This document shows, piece after piece, positions 8,788 to 18,030 of a stretch of 64,000 nt of DNA. Below the pieces are notes generated by a model. That model had not been told where the DNA came from. It did not search any database and saw nothing but the letters and a program-made list of their open reading frames with translations. Every line of letters begins with the position of its first letter. Within the stretch, counting starts at the first letter, position 1. The stretch covers positions 124,001 to 188,000 of the forward strand of contig CAWKKW010000009.1 of assembly GCA_963850345.1 (NCBI GenBank), written 5' to 3'. This DNA comes from CAWKKW01 sp963850345. GTDB taxonomy: Bacteria > Acidobacteriota > Terriglobia > Terriglobales > Acidobacteriaceae. The translations under genes were made by a program, and so were the position numbers.

Positions 8788-10251
8788 ATGAATCGTCGCC
8801 ACTTTCTGCAGAACTCCACGTTGGCTCTCACCGCCAGCGCACTTGCCGCCCGCACCGGCTTTGCTCTCCCTGCTCTCGCCGACCTGCCCGGCCAAGCCGC
8901 CGTCCAGTTTCCCGCGGGGTTCCTGTGGGGGTCCGCCACCGCTGCGTACCAAGTCGAAGGCGCGTGGAAGGAAGACGGCAAGACTGAATCCATTTGGGAC
9001 CGCTTCGCCCACACCCCCGGCAAGATCAAGAACGGCGACAACGGGGACGTAGCCTGCGACAGCTATCACCGTTATAAGGACGACATCGCCCTGCTCAAGC
9101 AGCTCAACATCAAGAGTTACCGCTTCTCCCTGGCTTGGACACGCATCCAGCCGAACGGCCGCGGGCCCGCGAACCAGAAGGGGCTCGACTACTACAAACG
9201 CCTCACCGATGCGCTCGCGGCAGCTAACCTGCGCATGCTGCCCACGCTCTATCACTGGGATCTGCCGCAGCCGCTCGAAGATGCCGGTGGCTGGCCCAAC
9301 CGCGATACCGCCGAGCGCTTCACCGAATATGTATCCATCGTTGCGCATACTCTCGGCGACCGCTTCTCGCACATCGGCATCTTCAACGAGCCGAAGACGT
9401 TCACCGGGGTTGGCTACCTCGACGGCATCCACGCTCCCGGGCGTAAGGAACCGATGGCCTTCCTCAAGGCCACTCACACCGTCAACCTGGCGCAGGGGCA
9501 GGCCTTCCGCGCGCTGAAGGCCGCTCATTCCAAGCTTCAGGTCGGCGGAGCTTTTGACGTCTCGCCCATGATCCCGGCGAGCGATTCCATGGGCGATCGC
9601 GCGGCTGCGGAGCGTTATCACCGCTTCCTGAATCTCTGGTTCCTCGATACCGCTCTCAAAGGCCGTTATCCCGAAGGCGTCTTGCCGCCCGAACAACAGG
9701 CCGATCTGCTCGGCTTCCGCCCCGGTGACGAGAAGATCATGCGGGCTCCGCTCGACTTCATCGGGCTCAACAACTACACCCGCTTCACCGTTCACGATGC
9801 GCCCGAGGGCGTCAATATCCCCGGCCTGAACGCCCGCGCCGACTGGGCCACCGGGCCTGATGAAAAATCCGACAACGACTGGGACATCTACCCGCACGGC
9901 TTCTACGACATCGTTACCCGCATGGCTCGCGAAACCGGCAACCTGCCCATTGAGATCACCGAAAACGGCGCCGCCTACAACATGAAGCCCGATGCCAGCG
10001 GCCACGTCCCCGACCAGAAGCGCATAGCTTACCTTCGTAGTTACTTGAGCGAACTGGCGCGCGCGATACAGGACGGTGCTCCGGTTCGTGCCTATCACTG
10101 CTGGAGCCTGATGGATAACTTCGAGTGGGCAGAAGGCTATTCGCAACGCTTCGGCCTGGTCTATGTCGACTTCGACGACAAACAGAAGCGCATTATCAAG
10201 GACTCGGGCCACTGGTACGCCAACGTGGCGGCCACGAATAAAGTGAGCTAA
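8788..10251 (+). CDS. Tat-exported GH1 beta-glucosidase
   Basis: A 487-residue glycoside hydrolase family 1 enzyme. The N-terminus NRRHFLQNSTLALTASALAA has a twin-arginine export pattern, so it probably folds in the cytoplasm and is moved to the periplasm. Family motifs: FLWGSATAAYQVEG, YRFSLAWTRIQP, TLYHWDLPQPLE, acid/base Glu201 in FNEPKTF, nucleophile Glu392 in EITENGAAY, and the aglycone region SLMDNFEWAEGYSQRFGL. It hydrolyses beta-glucosides such as cellobiose. Start at ATG 8788 with GAGGGAAC upstream. A perfect AAACGTTT palindrome at 8763-8770 lies just before the ribosome-binding site and may be an operator. Confidence 0.95.
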   Translation: MNRRHFLQNSTLALTASALAARTGFALPALADLPGQAAVQFPAGFLWGSATAAYQVEGAWKEDGKTESIWDRFAHTPGKIKNGDNGDVACDSYHRYKDDIALLKQLNIKSYRFSLAWTRIQPNGRGPANQKGLDYYKRLTDALAAANLRMLPTLYHWDLPQPLEDAGGWPNRDTAERFTEYVSIVAHTLGDRFSHIGIFNEPKTFTGVGYLDGIHAPGRKEPMAFLKATHTVNLAQGQAFRALKAAHSKLQVGGAFDVSPMIPASDSMGDRAAAERYHRFLNLWFLDTALKGRYPEGVLPPEQQADLLGFRPGDEKIMRAPLDFIGLNNYTRFTVHDAPEGVNIPGLNARADWATGPDEKSDNDWDIYPHGFYDIVTRMARETGNLPIEITENGAAYNMKPDASGHVPDQKRIAYLRSYLSELARAIQDGAPVRAYHCWSLMDNFEWAEGYSQRFGLVYVDFDDKQKRIIKDSGHWYANVAATNKVS

Positions 10252-10457
10252 GTCGGCACTGGCTGGAGAAATAACCTGTTGCGGTCTACGACAGTTGGGC
10301 GAGGGTTCGTGAGTTGTGCTGCACTCGGCGTCCGCGGAGCGACACAACTTCTCTCGCCGGTCCGGACCTGTACTCCGTGGCCGGGCAGCCAAACAGATCA
10401 CAACACCAAGGCGATCCCAAGCGCGAGCAACTCGAGGACGATCCAGAAGTCAGCCCA

Positions 10458-11411
10458 ATGGAGCGAAGACAATTTCTGACGAGCGCCGCCGCCGTAATTG
10501 GAGCTGAACTGCTCACCGGACAAGCTCGCGTTCTTGGAGAATCCGGTGCCGGCAGGGAACGCAAATACCACATCCTGGGTGTCCCATTGCGAGCCGGGTC
10601 TCTGCTCCCTGGCAATGAAAACGATGCGCAGGCCTACCGCGAGGCTCATCTGCTCGCGCGGTTGCAGGCTGCCGGCTGCAGGGCGGTGGACGACGGTGAT
10701 GTCGCCATCCCCAGCTATCTTCCGCATCACTCCGTCCCTCCCATCCGAAGCTGGCCGGCTCCGCGTATTGCCTGGGAGTGTGTCGCCGACCGTGTCGGTC
10801 CGCTCCTGCAACAGCCGGGGCAAGTTCCGCTGTTAGTTGGCTGCGATTGCAGTGTTGTAGTGGGAACCACGCAGGCGTTGGTGGCCGCTTCTGCCCAGGA
10901 TGTGCACGTCCTCTATGTCGATGGCGACTTCGACGACGCAGCTCCCGAAGCCGAACGCAGCAATAGCGCAGCCTCGTGCGCCGTCTGGCTCCTTACCCAT
11001 GAATCTCCGTTTTGGGCGGGTCCACGGTTGCGGCCTTCGCAGGTGTCGGTCGTCGGCTGGACCAGTCCTTCGCGCTCGCCCGAGTCAGGAATCGGTTCGC
11101 TCTCACTGGCCGAGATGCGGCGTTTCGGGCCGCGAGAGGCCGCCAGGCAGGCGCTCAAGGCCATTCCTGCCTCGGTTTCCATCCTGCTGCACTTCGACAT
11201 CGATGTTTTGAGCAAGGCCGCCCTGCCGGCTGCCTATTTTCCTCATCCTGAGGGTCTGACCTTACTCGAGGCGACGGAACTGCTGGGTGTCTTGCTGAAA
11301 GATCCCCGGGTGCGCCTCATCGAAATCAGCGAGTACGCTTCGTTGCGCGACCTCGACCGGACCTATGCAGGCAAGCTGGTTGACCTGATTTGTGAGGCAC
11401 TGAAGAGCTAA
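10458..11411 (+). CDS. Tat-exported ureohydrolase-fold (arginase/agmatinase-like) protein with altered metal ligands
   Basis: A 317-residue protein starting at ATG 10458. The N-terminus MERRQFLTSAAAVIGAELLT is a Tat-like leader; this start is chosen over an upstream in-frame one because it places the leader at the N-terminus. The fold is recognisable from three metal-site blocks of the arginase superfamily. GGDHS is GCDCS (128-132), DAHxD is DGDFD (155-159), and SFDxD is HFDID (245-249). Both metal-binding histidines are replaced (by Cys131 and Asp157), while the aspartates remain. It may be inactive, use another metal or have another substrate. It follows the GH1 gene on the same strand, 206 bases downstream. 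Confidence 0.75.
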   Translation: MERRQFLTSAAAVIGAELLTGQARVLGESGAGRERKYHILGVPLRAGSLLPGNENDAQAYREAHLLARLQAAGCRAVDDGDVAIPSYLPHHSVPPIRSWPAPRIAWECVADRVGPLLQQPGQVPLLVGCDCSVVVGTTQALVAASAQDVHVLYVDGDFDDAAPEAERSNSAASCAVWLLTHESPFWAGPRLRPSQVSVVGWTSPSRSPESGIGSLSLAEMRRFGPREAARQALKAIPASVSILLHFDIDVLSKAALPAAYFPHPEGLTLLEATELLGVLLKDPRVRLIEISEYASLRDLDRTYAGKLVDLICEALKS

Positions 11412-11439
11412 GACGGTGCTGTGAAGCCTGTGAACTGAT

Positions 11440-12372
11440 TTAGTCTCCGGCTACAACTGCAGGCGCAGCGTCCGTGACCGAAGGCGCTTTCACCAGCTGC
11501 ACCTTCTTTGCCAGCCCCAGCATGCGGAAGCACCAGATGTGCATCCAGTTCATGTCGATCTCATACCAGGTCATCCCATGGCGTGCTGCCGTCGGATGCG
11601 CGTGATGGTTGTTGTGCCATCCCTCGCCAAAGGTCAAGAGTGCCACCCACCAGCTGTTCCGCGAATCATCGCGGGTTTCATACCGCCGTGTGCCCCATTT
11701 GTGCGTCGCAGAATTGACGAACCACGTTCCGTGATGCCCCAGCGTGACCCGCAGGCACAGGAACCAAAGCACACATCCGAAGCCGAACACCCAGCCATGC
11801 AGCGAACCGAAGACCGCCAGCACCGTCGCGGTGGCCAGCGTGAGAGGGACCCAGTGGTAGCGGCTCAGCAGGACGTAGAACCGATCCTTGGCAAGATCCG
11901 GAACATACCGTGCCAACGCGTCTGTCTCGCTATGAGAAGAAGCGCCGGTCACCATCCACAACAGATGTGCCCACCACATGCCTTCGCGCGGCGAGTGCGG
12001 ATCGCCGTCTCTATCGGAATACTGGTGATGCTGGCGATGCAGGGCCACCCATGAAATCGGGCCACCCTCGAGCGCCATGGTGGCGATGACCGCCAGGCTG
12101 TATTCCAGCCACTTGGGAACCTGGTAGCCGCGATGCGTCAGCAGGCGGTGATAACAGGTACCTACACCGACTCCGACGGTGAGCCAGTAGGTCACGACCA
12201 GCAGAATCAACCCGGTCCAGCTAAAGAAAAAGAGCGCCGCGATGGCCCCCAGGTGAAAGATGGCCAGCGTGATCGCCGGAATCCAGTTGATCTTCCAGGC
12301 GCCATGTTCATCGTGGCTGGCAGTGACGGCATTCCGGGGACCGGCCTCGTGAGGCGAAAGCGTGGGGGTCAT
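11440..12372 (-). CDS. Membrane fatty acid desaturase (acyl-CoA/acyl-lipid delta-9 type)
   Basis: A 310-residue integral membrane di-iron desaturase that introduces a double bond into fatty acyl chains. All three histidine boxes are present: HRLLTHRG, HRQHH and HNNHH. Hydrophobic pairs flank them, including IPAITLAIFHLGAIAALFFF near the N-terminus. ATG 12372 (MTPTLSPHEAG) is preferred. The frame stays open to 12456, with another ATG at 12402, but the added residues are Cys/Tyr-rich and unlike the family. It converges with the ureohydrolase-like gene (28-base gap) and diverges from the phosphatase gene. Its role is probably membrane fluidity adjustment. Confidence 0.93.
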   Translation of the reverse strand: MTPTLSPHEAGPRNAVTASHDEHGAWKINWIPAITLAIFHLGAIAALFFFSWTGLILLVVTYWLTVGVGVGTCYHRLLTHRGYQVPKWLEYSLAVIATMALEGGPISWVALHRQHHQYSDRDGDPHSPREGMWWAHLLWMVTGASSHSETDALARYVPDLAKDRFYVLLSRYHWVPLTLATATVLAVFGSLHGWVFGFGCVLWFLCLRVTLGHHGTWFVNSATHKWGTRRYETRDDSRNSWWVALLTFGEGWHNNHHAHPTAARHGMTWYEIDMNWMHIWCFRMLGLAKKVQLVKAPSVTDAAPAVVAGD

Positions 12373-12682
12373 GTTGTCAAACCTACAGTAGTAAGAAGAC
12401 ATCCCGCATCCCGCGAACGTCATAGTTGCGTAACACCTGCATTCCACCGCTAGCAACCCATGTTCACCGGGTGCAACTCCGACCGTAGACCGGCCCTGGC
12501 CGATCTCAAGGCTGCAGCCCGGCCTTCATCCAAACTGCGCCACCGCCGCGGCCATGCGCTCAAGCCGACTTTCCTCGCCGGCTGCTCGCCCATGGGTTAC
12601 TCTCAGAGGCAGCGGCAGCGACTCGGGTCCGCCACCCACATCCATGAGCTCCTGGAAAGCGAAAGCCCAAAACTGGAAAGAG
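12373..12682. other. Divergent promoter region between the desaturase and phosphatase genes
   Basis: 310 bases between two divergent starts. Open frames here have unlikely compositions, and I found no RNA gene or repeat. If the phosphatase used the in-frame ATG at 12644 or an earlier start, the region would be shorter. Confidence 0.4.
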
Positions 12683-13777
12683 ATGCCGACCTCGTCGTCG
12701 ATTTACTTCTTCGTCGGCGTCTTCAGCCTCTTCGCTGCGCTTAACCTCGCCAGCATGAGCATGAACGTGCAATCGCAATCCTTGCCTGAGCTGGCTGGCG
12801 GCGCGCTCGTCAGCGGAGGCTTCGCCATGGTCTGGGCCTATGCCGGCACCCGCCGAGTGCTCTGGCTCTTTCCCGTCGCGGGTGTATTAGAAGCGCTGAT
12901 GTTCAGCCTGCTTGCCCACGTCTTTGTAACCCATCACGCGCTTGGCCCAGCGGAGATGCAGCACAAGCTGTTGCTCAACGGCATTCTCATCATGTGCTTT
13001 ATCGTTTCGGGGTACGTGGCCTTTCTCATCTTCTTCGGCCAGGAAGGAGCCCGGTTTTTCCGCACCCAGACAGAAGTGAAGCTCGCCGGAGAGATTCATC
13101 GCGCGCTGGTTCCCGCCCGCCACCACACCATCGGCAACGTGGAGCTCTTCGGCACCTCCGTCCCCAGCAGCGAAGTGGGTGGGGACCTCTTCGATTTCGT
13201 CGAGGGCGATGGCCAATGGCACGCCTATGTCGCCGATGTCTCCGGGCACGGAATCGCTGCAGGCATTCTCATGTCGATGATCAAGAGCGCCGCCGCCATG
13301 CAGCTCAACAAGCTCAAGAAGCCGGGCGACCTGCTGCTCGATCTCAACGACGTGATGCAGCCCTTCACCTCCCCGTCTAACTACCTCACCTTCGCTTACG
13401 TCGGCGGCAACGGCACGGAACATCTCAACTTCGCCCTCGCAGGGCATCTGCCGATCCTGCACTATCAGGCCAGGACCAAGGCGATTCTTGAACACTCCGA
13501 TTCGAACGTCCCCATTGGCCTGTTTAAGAACCAGACCTTTCAGACCTCACAACTCTGCATGGAGCAGGGAGACCTGCTGGCCATCATCACCGATGGATTT
13601 ACCGAAGTCTTCGATGGCAAAGACGAAGAGATCGGGATGGAGCAGTTCAAGTCGATGCTGCAGGCTTGCGCCGAATGCGACTTACCGGAGATCTACCGGC
13701 GGCTCCGCGCCCGCACGCTCGAGTTCGGCAAGCAGACCGACGACCAGACCATGCTGCTCATTCGCCGCAACGGCTGA
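12683..13777 (+). CDS. Membrane-bound SpoIIE/PP2C-type serine/threonine phosphatase
   Basis: A 364-residue protein. The N-terminal 120 residues hold about four membrane segments (SIYFFVGVFSLFAALNLA; ALVSGGFAMVWAYAG; LFPVAGVLEALMFSLLAHVF; LNGILIMCFIVSGYVAFLIFF). The C-terminal half is a PPM-type phosphatase of the SpoIIE/RsbU class, with metal-binding acidic motifs GGDLFDFVEGDG, YVADVSGHGIAAGILMSM, IITDGFTEVFDG and DDQTMLLIRR. Such proteins dephosphorylate anti-anti-sigma factors in partner-switching pathways. No STAS or anti-sigma partner gene is adjacent. ATG 12683 is chosen because GGAAAGAG precedes it directly; ATG 12644 is an alternative. Confidence 0.87.
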   Translation: MPTSSSIYFFVGVFSLFAALNLASMSMNVQSQSLPELAGGALVSGGFAMVWAYAGTRRVLWLFPVAGVLEALMFSLLAHVFVTHHALGPAEMQHKLLLNGILIMCFIVSGYVAFLIFFGQEGARFFRTQTEVKLAGEIHRALVPARHHTIGNVELFGTSVPSSEVGGDLFDFVEGDGQWHAYVADVSGHGIAAGILMSMIKSAAAMQLNKLKKPGDLLLDLNDVMQPFTSPSNYLTFAYVGGNGTEHLNFALAGHLPILHYQARTKAILEHSDSNVPIGLFKNQTFQTSQLCMEQGDLLAIITDGFTEVFDGKDEEIGMEQFKSMLQACAECDLPEIYRRLRARTLEFGKQTDDQTMLLIRRNG

Positions 13778-13880
13778 GTTTTCGGGTATCCGCAGAGGTC
13801 ACCCATCAGCTCACGTTTCCGCGGCCGTTCCTCGCTTCCCCTACAATGTCTCTGGATCGAGCGGCGAAAGGATTTCCCTT

Positions 13881-14423
13881 ATGGAAGCAAATGAAGTGCA
13901 GGAACTGCAGGAACAACACGAACACGCCCATGAATCGAATCTGAAGCCGGTCAGCTTCACCATGAGCGTTCTTGCCGTGCTGGTTGCGGTGGTCACCGTG
14001 CTCGGTCATCGCACCCACACCGAAGCCGTCCTCAACCAAGCCAAGGCCAGCGATGAATGGAATCTCTACCAGGCAAAAAAGATTCGCCAGAACGACACTT
14101 TACTGGCCACCGATCTGCTCTCGGCCCTCGCATTACGCGACCCCGCCGCGGCCAAGAAGCTCGGTGATTCCTACAACTCCCACCAGGAGAAGTGGACCGA
14201 AGATCTGAAAGAGGAAGAATCGGAGGCTCGCAAACTCGAGGGAGAGGTCAAGACGGCGGAGAGGCGCGCCGGACGATTTGACCTTGGCGAGGCCCTGCTC
14301 GAGATTGGACTGGTCATTACCTCAATCACACTGCTGACACGACAGCGAGCCTACTGGGGCCTGGGCGTCGGCTTCGGTATCGCGGGACTGCTGGTCGCAG
14401 GCATGGCCTTTCTCATTCATTGA
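13881..14423 (+). CDS. DUF4337-family membrane protein
   Basis: A 180-residue protein. The N-terminus is rich in Glu, Gln and His (NEVQELQEQHEHAHESN). One membrane segment follows (FTMSVLAVLVAVVTVLGH), then a soluble, probably helical region with the DUF4337-like sequence TEAVLNQAKASDEWNLYQAK, and two C-terminal membrane segments (ALLEIGLVITSITLLT; GVGFGIAGLLVAGMAFLIH). Function is unknown in this family. The frame is open far upstream, but ATG 13881 is the plausible start because the upstream part overlaps the phosphatase gene out of frame. It may be cotranscribed with the phosphatase (103-base gap). Confidence 0.8.
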   Translation: MEANEVQELQEQHEHAHESNLKPVSFTMSVLAVLVAVVTVLGHRTHTEAVLNQAKASDEWNLYQAKKIRQNDTLLATDLLSALALRDPAAAKKLGDSYNSHQEKWTEDLKEEESEARKLEGEVKTAERRAGRFDLGEALLEIGLVITSITLLTRQRAYWGLGVGFGIAGLLVAGMAFLIH

Positions 14424-14444
14424 CGGCTTTCAGCCCAAAAGAAA

Positions 14445-14472
14445 CGGCCCAGAGCGACGATGCCCTGGGCCG
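14445..14472. terminator. Bidirectional intrinsic terminator between DUF4337 and GH3 genes
   Basis: A perfect 8-base-pair stem (CGGCCCAG / CTGGGCCG) with a 12-nt loop lies between two convergent genes. Plus-strand sequence after it is ATTCTGTTC. Minus-strand sequence after it is TTTCTTTTGGG. Position and flanking T-richness fit termination from both sides. Confidence 0.7.
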
Positions 14473-14508
14473 ATTCTGTTCAGATTGCGTGCTATCGATT
14501 CAGAGTGC

Positions 14509-16716
14509 CTACTTGTTCACGGTGAATGATGCATTCAGCGGCGTTTCGGTCGAAGAGCCTCCCACCAGCACCTTGTACTCACCCGGCAGTTGCTCAAACG
14601 CATTCTTCTGCACGTTGAACACAGAGTAGTACAGCGGGTCGACCTGGATCGTGACCGACTTCGATGCTCCCGCGGCGAGCTCCACACGTTCAAACCCAAC
14701 CAGCCGCTTGTACTGTTCGCCTGCGCTCGATGGCAGAGCCACGTAAACTTCCGCGATCTCTATCCCGTCACGCTTGCCCGTATTCTTCACGTTGAAGCTC
14801 ACGCTCTTTGCGTCTGCTTTTACGTCTGAATACGCATAGCCGGTGTAGGACAGCCCAAATCCGAACGGAAACAGCGGCTCTTTCTTTTCTGCCTCAAACC
14901 ACTTGTAGCCGAACTTGGCGCCCTCGGTGTAGTTGACGTCGAATTCGGGAATCTCCTGCTTGTGCGCCTTCCTCGCTGCCTCGGCCAGGTCCAGCCCGGC
15001 GACGATCGGATGCGGCAGGTCTGCTTCGCTCTTTGCAAACGTCGCAGGCAGCTTGGCTGAAGGATTCACGTCCCCAAACAGCAGGTTCGCAATCGCCTGG
15101 CCGCCGCCGATCCCCGGGTACCACGCTTCGAGAATGCCTTCCACCTTGCCCGCCCACGGCATCGAAACCGGGCCGCCCGTCTCCAGCACCACGATGGTGT
15201 GCGGGTTCGCTGCAGCCACCGCATCCACCAGCGCGTCCTGGTTGTTGGGCAGCGACAAGGTTGCCGCGTCCCATCCCTCGCTCATCCACTGGTTGACGAA
15301 TACGATCGCTAACTGTGACGATTTGGCCAGGCTTGCCGCGGCCGCCGCATCGCTGCCGTCGTTGTACTGCACCTTCGCATTCGGTGCCTTCCTCTGGATG
15401 TACTTAATCGGAGAAGAAGGGAAGTAGACGGCCTTGCCCCATTGCGATCCGCCCGGTTCGCCGCCCGGCGCGTCCACCTGCGCCGAACCGCCCCCTGAAA
15501 GCACACCCATATCCGCGTGCGATCCGATGATCGCAACCGACTGTACGCTTCCCGCGTTCAGCGGCAGAGCCTGGTTCGCGTTCTTGAGCAGCACGATGCT
15601 CTCTTCGGCGATGTGCTGCGCGTCTTCTTCACCCTTGAATGGATCGACCACGCTGCGCGGCATCGGCGGGTTGTCGATCACGCCGACGGCAAACATGCTG
15701 CGCAGAATGCGGTGCACCATGTCATCGACCCGCGCCTGCGGAACCCGGCCGTCCTGTACTGCCTTCTTAAGCGGCGCGCCGAAGAAATCATCGCCCGGCT
15801 GCTGCTGATCCATTCCAGCGAGAGCCGCCTTCACCGTGCTGTGGGTCGCCATCCAATCCGAGAGTACAAACCCCTTGAATGCGAAGTCCTTCTTCAACAC
15901 CTGGTTCAACAGGTAGTCGTTCTCGCAGGCCCAGTCGCCGGCGACGTGGTTGTACGAACACATCACGCCGGCCGGATTCGCGATCCCGATTGCAATCTGG
16001 AACGCGAGCAAGTCGCTCTCGCGCGCAGCTTTCTTATCGATGATCACGTTGAGAATGTCGCGCCCGGTCTCCTGGTCATTGAGTGCGTAGTGCTTGATGT
16101 CGCCCATGATCTGCTGCGACTGCAGGCCCTTCATCAGGTTGCCGACCATGGTGCCCGCCAGCACCGGATCTTCCCCGGCGTACTCGAAGTTGCGCCCGTT
16201 GCGCGGCTCGCGCATCAGGTCCACTCCGCCGCCGATCGACATGTTGAATCCCTGCGCCCGCAACTCGCGCCCAATCACCTGGCCATAGAGCTGAGCCCCT
16301 TGCGGATCCCAGCTCGCCGCCGCGCCGAGTGCCGAGGGCAGTAAGGTCGCATACCGGCTTTCGAGTGCGGCCATTCTCACGCCTACCGCCGAATCCGCCT
16401 CGTTGATGTCGGGAATTCCTAGCCGCGCCACGCCTTCGGTAAATCCAGCACCGAAGTTGGAGTTCGGCGGAACCGGATCGCCCGCCCGCAACACACCCCA
16501 GCCCGTCCCATGCACCAATTGAATCTTCTCGTCCAGCGTCATCTGCTTCAAAACCATATCGGCTCGCTGGTCCGGAGACAGGCTCTTATCCATCCATGGT
16601 CCCTTGGGAGCCGCTGCCTCGTGGTGCCGATTTTGCCCTTGCGCCGCGCCCGCCGTCACCAGTCCAAAAACGCACATGCAGAGTGCTAGTTTTCCGCTCA
16701 CTCGTTTCAACTTCAT
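14509..16716 (-). CDS. Secreted GH3 beta-glucosidase with C-terminal fibronectin III-like domain
   Basis: A 735-residue exported family 3 glycoside hydrolase. The signal peptide is MKLKRVSGKLALCMCVFGLV followed by TAGAAQG. The N-terminal barrel domain (about 50-320) carries the nucleophile Asp287 in GFVLSDWMATHS and the substrate-binding KHYALNDQE. The alpha/beta sandwich domain (about 365-590) has SVAIIGSHADMGVLSGGGSA and ILEAWYPGIGGGQAIANLLFG. The fibronectin III-like domain begins near FPFGFGLSYTGYAYS. It removes terminal beta-linked glucose from cello-oligosaccharides or plant glucosides. The gene is single, with an AT-rich upstream region before the divergent aldo/keto reductase gene. 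Together with GH1 and GH31 it suggests plant-polymer utilisation. Confidence 0.94.
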   Translation of the reverse strand: MKLKRVSGKLALCMCVFGLVTAGAAQGQNRHHEAAAPKGPWMDKSLSPDQRADMVLKQMTLDEKIQLVHGTGWGVLRAGDPVPPNSNFGAGFTEGVARLGIPDINEADSAVGVRMAALESRYATLLPSALGAAASWDPQGAQLYGQVIGRELRAQGFNMSIGGGVDLMREPRNGRNFEYAGEDPVLAGTMVGNLMKGLQSQQIMGDIKHYALNDQETGRDILNVIIDKKAARESDLLAFQIAIGIANPAGVMCSYNHVAGDWACENDYLLNQVLKKDFAFKGFVLSDWMATHSTVKAALAGMDQQQPGDDFFGAPLKKAVQDGRVPQARVDDMVHRILRSMFAVGVIDNPPMPRSVVDPFKGEEDAQHIAEESIVLLKNANQALPLNAGSVQSVAIIGSHADMGVLSGGGSAQVDAPGGEPGGSQWGKAVYFPSSPIKYIQRKAPNAKVQYNDGSDAAAAASLAKSSQLAIVFVNQWMSEGWDAATLSLPNNQDALVDAVAAANPHTIVVLETGGPVSMPWAGKVEGILEAWYPGIGGGQAIANLLFGDVNPSAKLPATFAKSEADLPHPIVAGLDLAEAARKAHKQEIPEFDVNYTEGAKFGYKWFEAEKKEPLFPFGFGLSYTGYAYSDVKADAKSVSFNVKNTGKRDGIEIAEVYVALPSSAGEQYKRLVGFERVELAAGASKSVTIQVDPLYYSVFNVQKNAFEQLPGEYKVLVGGSSTETPLNASFTVNK

Positions 16717-16935
16717 ACTCTCCTTAAGTTGCCCTGCGGCTGCAAAAGAATCATCCGGGCAGCAACACCAGTGCCCGCCCGCACCCAGGGTCGCGAGGCC
16801 ATACTAGAATTCGGAATCAACAACAGTCAAAATAAAACGATTAATTAGCCAAAATTCAGGGCCTCGGCTTGCCCTTCGTCCTCGCCCGGGCGTAAAACTT
16901 TCTTGTCCGGCATTCAAGATTTGTGAGGTAGAAGT

Positions 16936-18006
16936 ATGTCCACCAAGGATTCAACAGGTCGTCGACAGTTCCTCAAGACCGGCGGAGCCGTCGCCGCAGG
17001 GCTGCTCGCCCAGGTTGCCGCCGGCGAAGCCACCAAGTCTCATCCGGCGGCGCTGCCTGCTATGCCAGAGAATGCGGCCAGCAAAGAGATGCCCACGCGC
17101 AATCTCGGCAAGACCGGCTACCGGGTCGGCGTCTTTTCGCTCGGTGGCCAGGCTGCCCTGGAGAAGCCCAACAACGAAGCGGTCGCCGTGCCCATCATCG
17201 AGCGCGCCCTGGACATGGGCGTCAACTACTGTGACACTTCGTCGATCTATGGCGGTCCCGATCGCTGGAGCGAGCAATACTTCGGCAAGGTCATGAAAAC
17301 CCGCCGCAAAGATACCTTTCTCGCCACCAAGACCAAGGAGCGTACCCGCGACGGCTCCATGCGCATGATCGAGAAGTCGCTGCAGCTGCTGAACACCGAC
17401 CACGTCGACCTTTGGCAGCTGCACGATATCGGCACCATGGGCGACGTGGACGAGGTCTTTGCCAAGGGCGGCGCCATGGAGGCTCTGCTGGAAGCTCGCG
17501 ACCAGAAGATTGTCCGCTACCTCGGCATTACCGGCCATCACCGTCCCGAATCGCTGATGGAGTGCATCCATCGCTACCCCTTCGACACCATTCTTATGGC
17601 CATCAACGCGGCCGATAAACATCAGCACAGCTTCAGCGATGCCTTGCTGCCGCTCGCCGTCGAGAAGCAGATGGGCATTATTGGCATGAAGGTTCCCGCC
17701 CGCGGCCGCCTGCTCGCCAGTTGGACCCCCCCACCCCTCGACCGGCAGCAGCACTCCTGGGAAGGCCAAGCCGTGATCAGCACCAAGCCCGGCACGATCA
17801 ACATGCGCGAAGCCGTCTACTACACGCTCTCGCAACCGGTCAGCACCATCATCATCGGCTGTGATTCGGTCGCGCAGCTGGAAGAGAACGTCCAGCTCGC
17901 CCGCGACTTTACCCCACTCAGCGAACAACAGCTCGCCTCGCTCACTCAGAAGACCGAACCCATCGCCAGCCAGGCGCTCTTCTTCCGTAACTTCCAGCGC
18001 ACCTAG
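16936..18006 (+). CDS. Tat-exported aldo/keto reductase
   Basis: A 356-residue NAD(P)H-dependent oxidoreductase. It has a Tat-type N-terminus (STGRRQFLKTGGAVAAGLLA) and about 50 leader/linker residues before the domain starts at MPTRNLGKTGYRVG. The AKR tetrad is present: Asp100 and Tyr105 in YCDTSSIYGG, Lys132 in ATKTKERT, and His163 in LWQLHDI. The cofactor end contains TIIIGCDSVAQLEENVQLA. The length beyond the leader is normal. The physiological substrate is not readable. Export through Tat is consistent with a folded, cofactor-loaded enzyme in the periplasm. It is followed by a clear terminator and so is probably monocistronic. Confidence 0.9.
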   Translation: MSTKDSTGRRQFLKTGGAVAAGLLAQVAAGEATKSHPAALPAMPENAASKEMPTRNLGKTGYRVGVFSLGGQAALEKPNNEAVAVPIIERALDMGVNYCDTSSIYGGPDRWSEQYFGKVMKTRRKDTFLATKTKERTRDGSMRMIEKSLQLLNTDHVDLWQLHDIGTMGDVDEVFAKGGAMEALLEARDQKIVRYLGITGHHRPESLMECIHRYPFDTILMAINAADKHQHSFSDALLPLAVEKQMGIIGMKVPARGRLLASWTPPPLDRQQHSWEGQAVISTKPGTINMREAVYYTLSQPVSTIIIGCDSVAQLEENVQLARDFTPLSEQQLASLTQKTEPIASQALFFRNFQRT

Positions 18007-18030
18007 ACCGCACTCCGACCGCACAACATA

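Noticed and set aside
8473..10401. Long minus-strand frame of 642 codons over the GH1 gene
   Set aside because: It is antisense to a clear GH1 enzyme; composition and absence of motifs mark it as a high-GC shadow frame.
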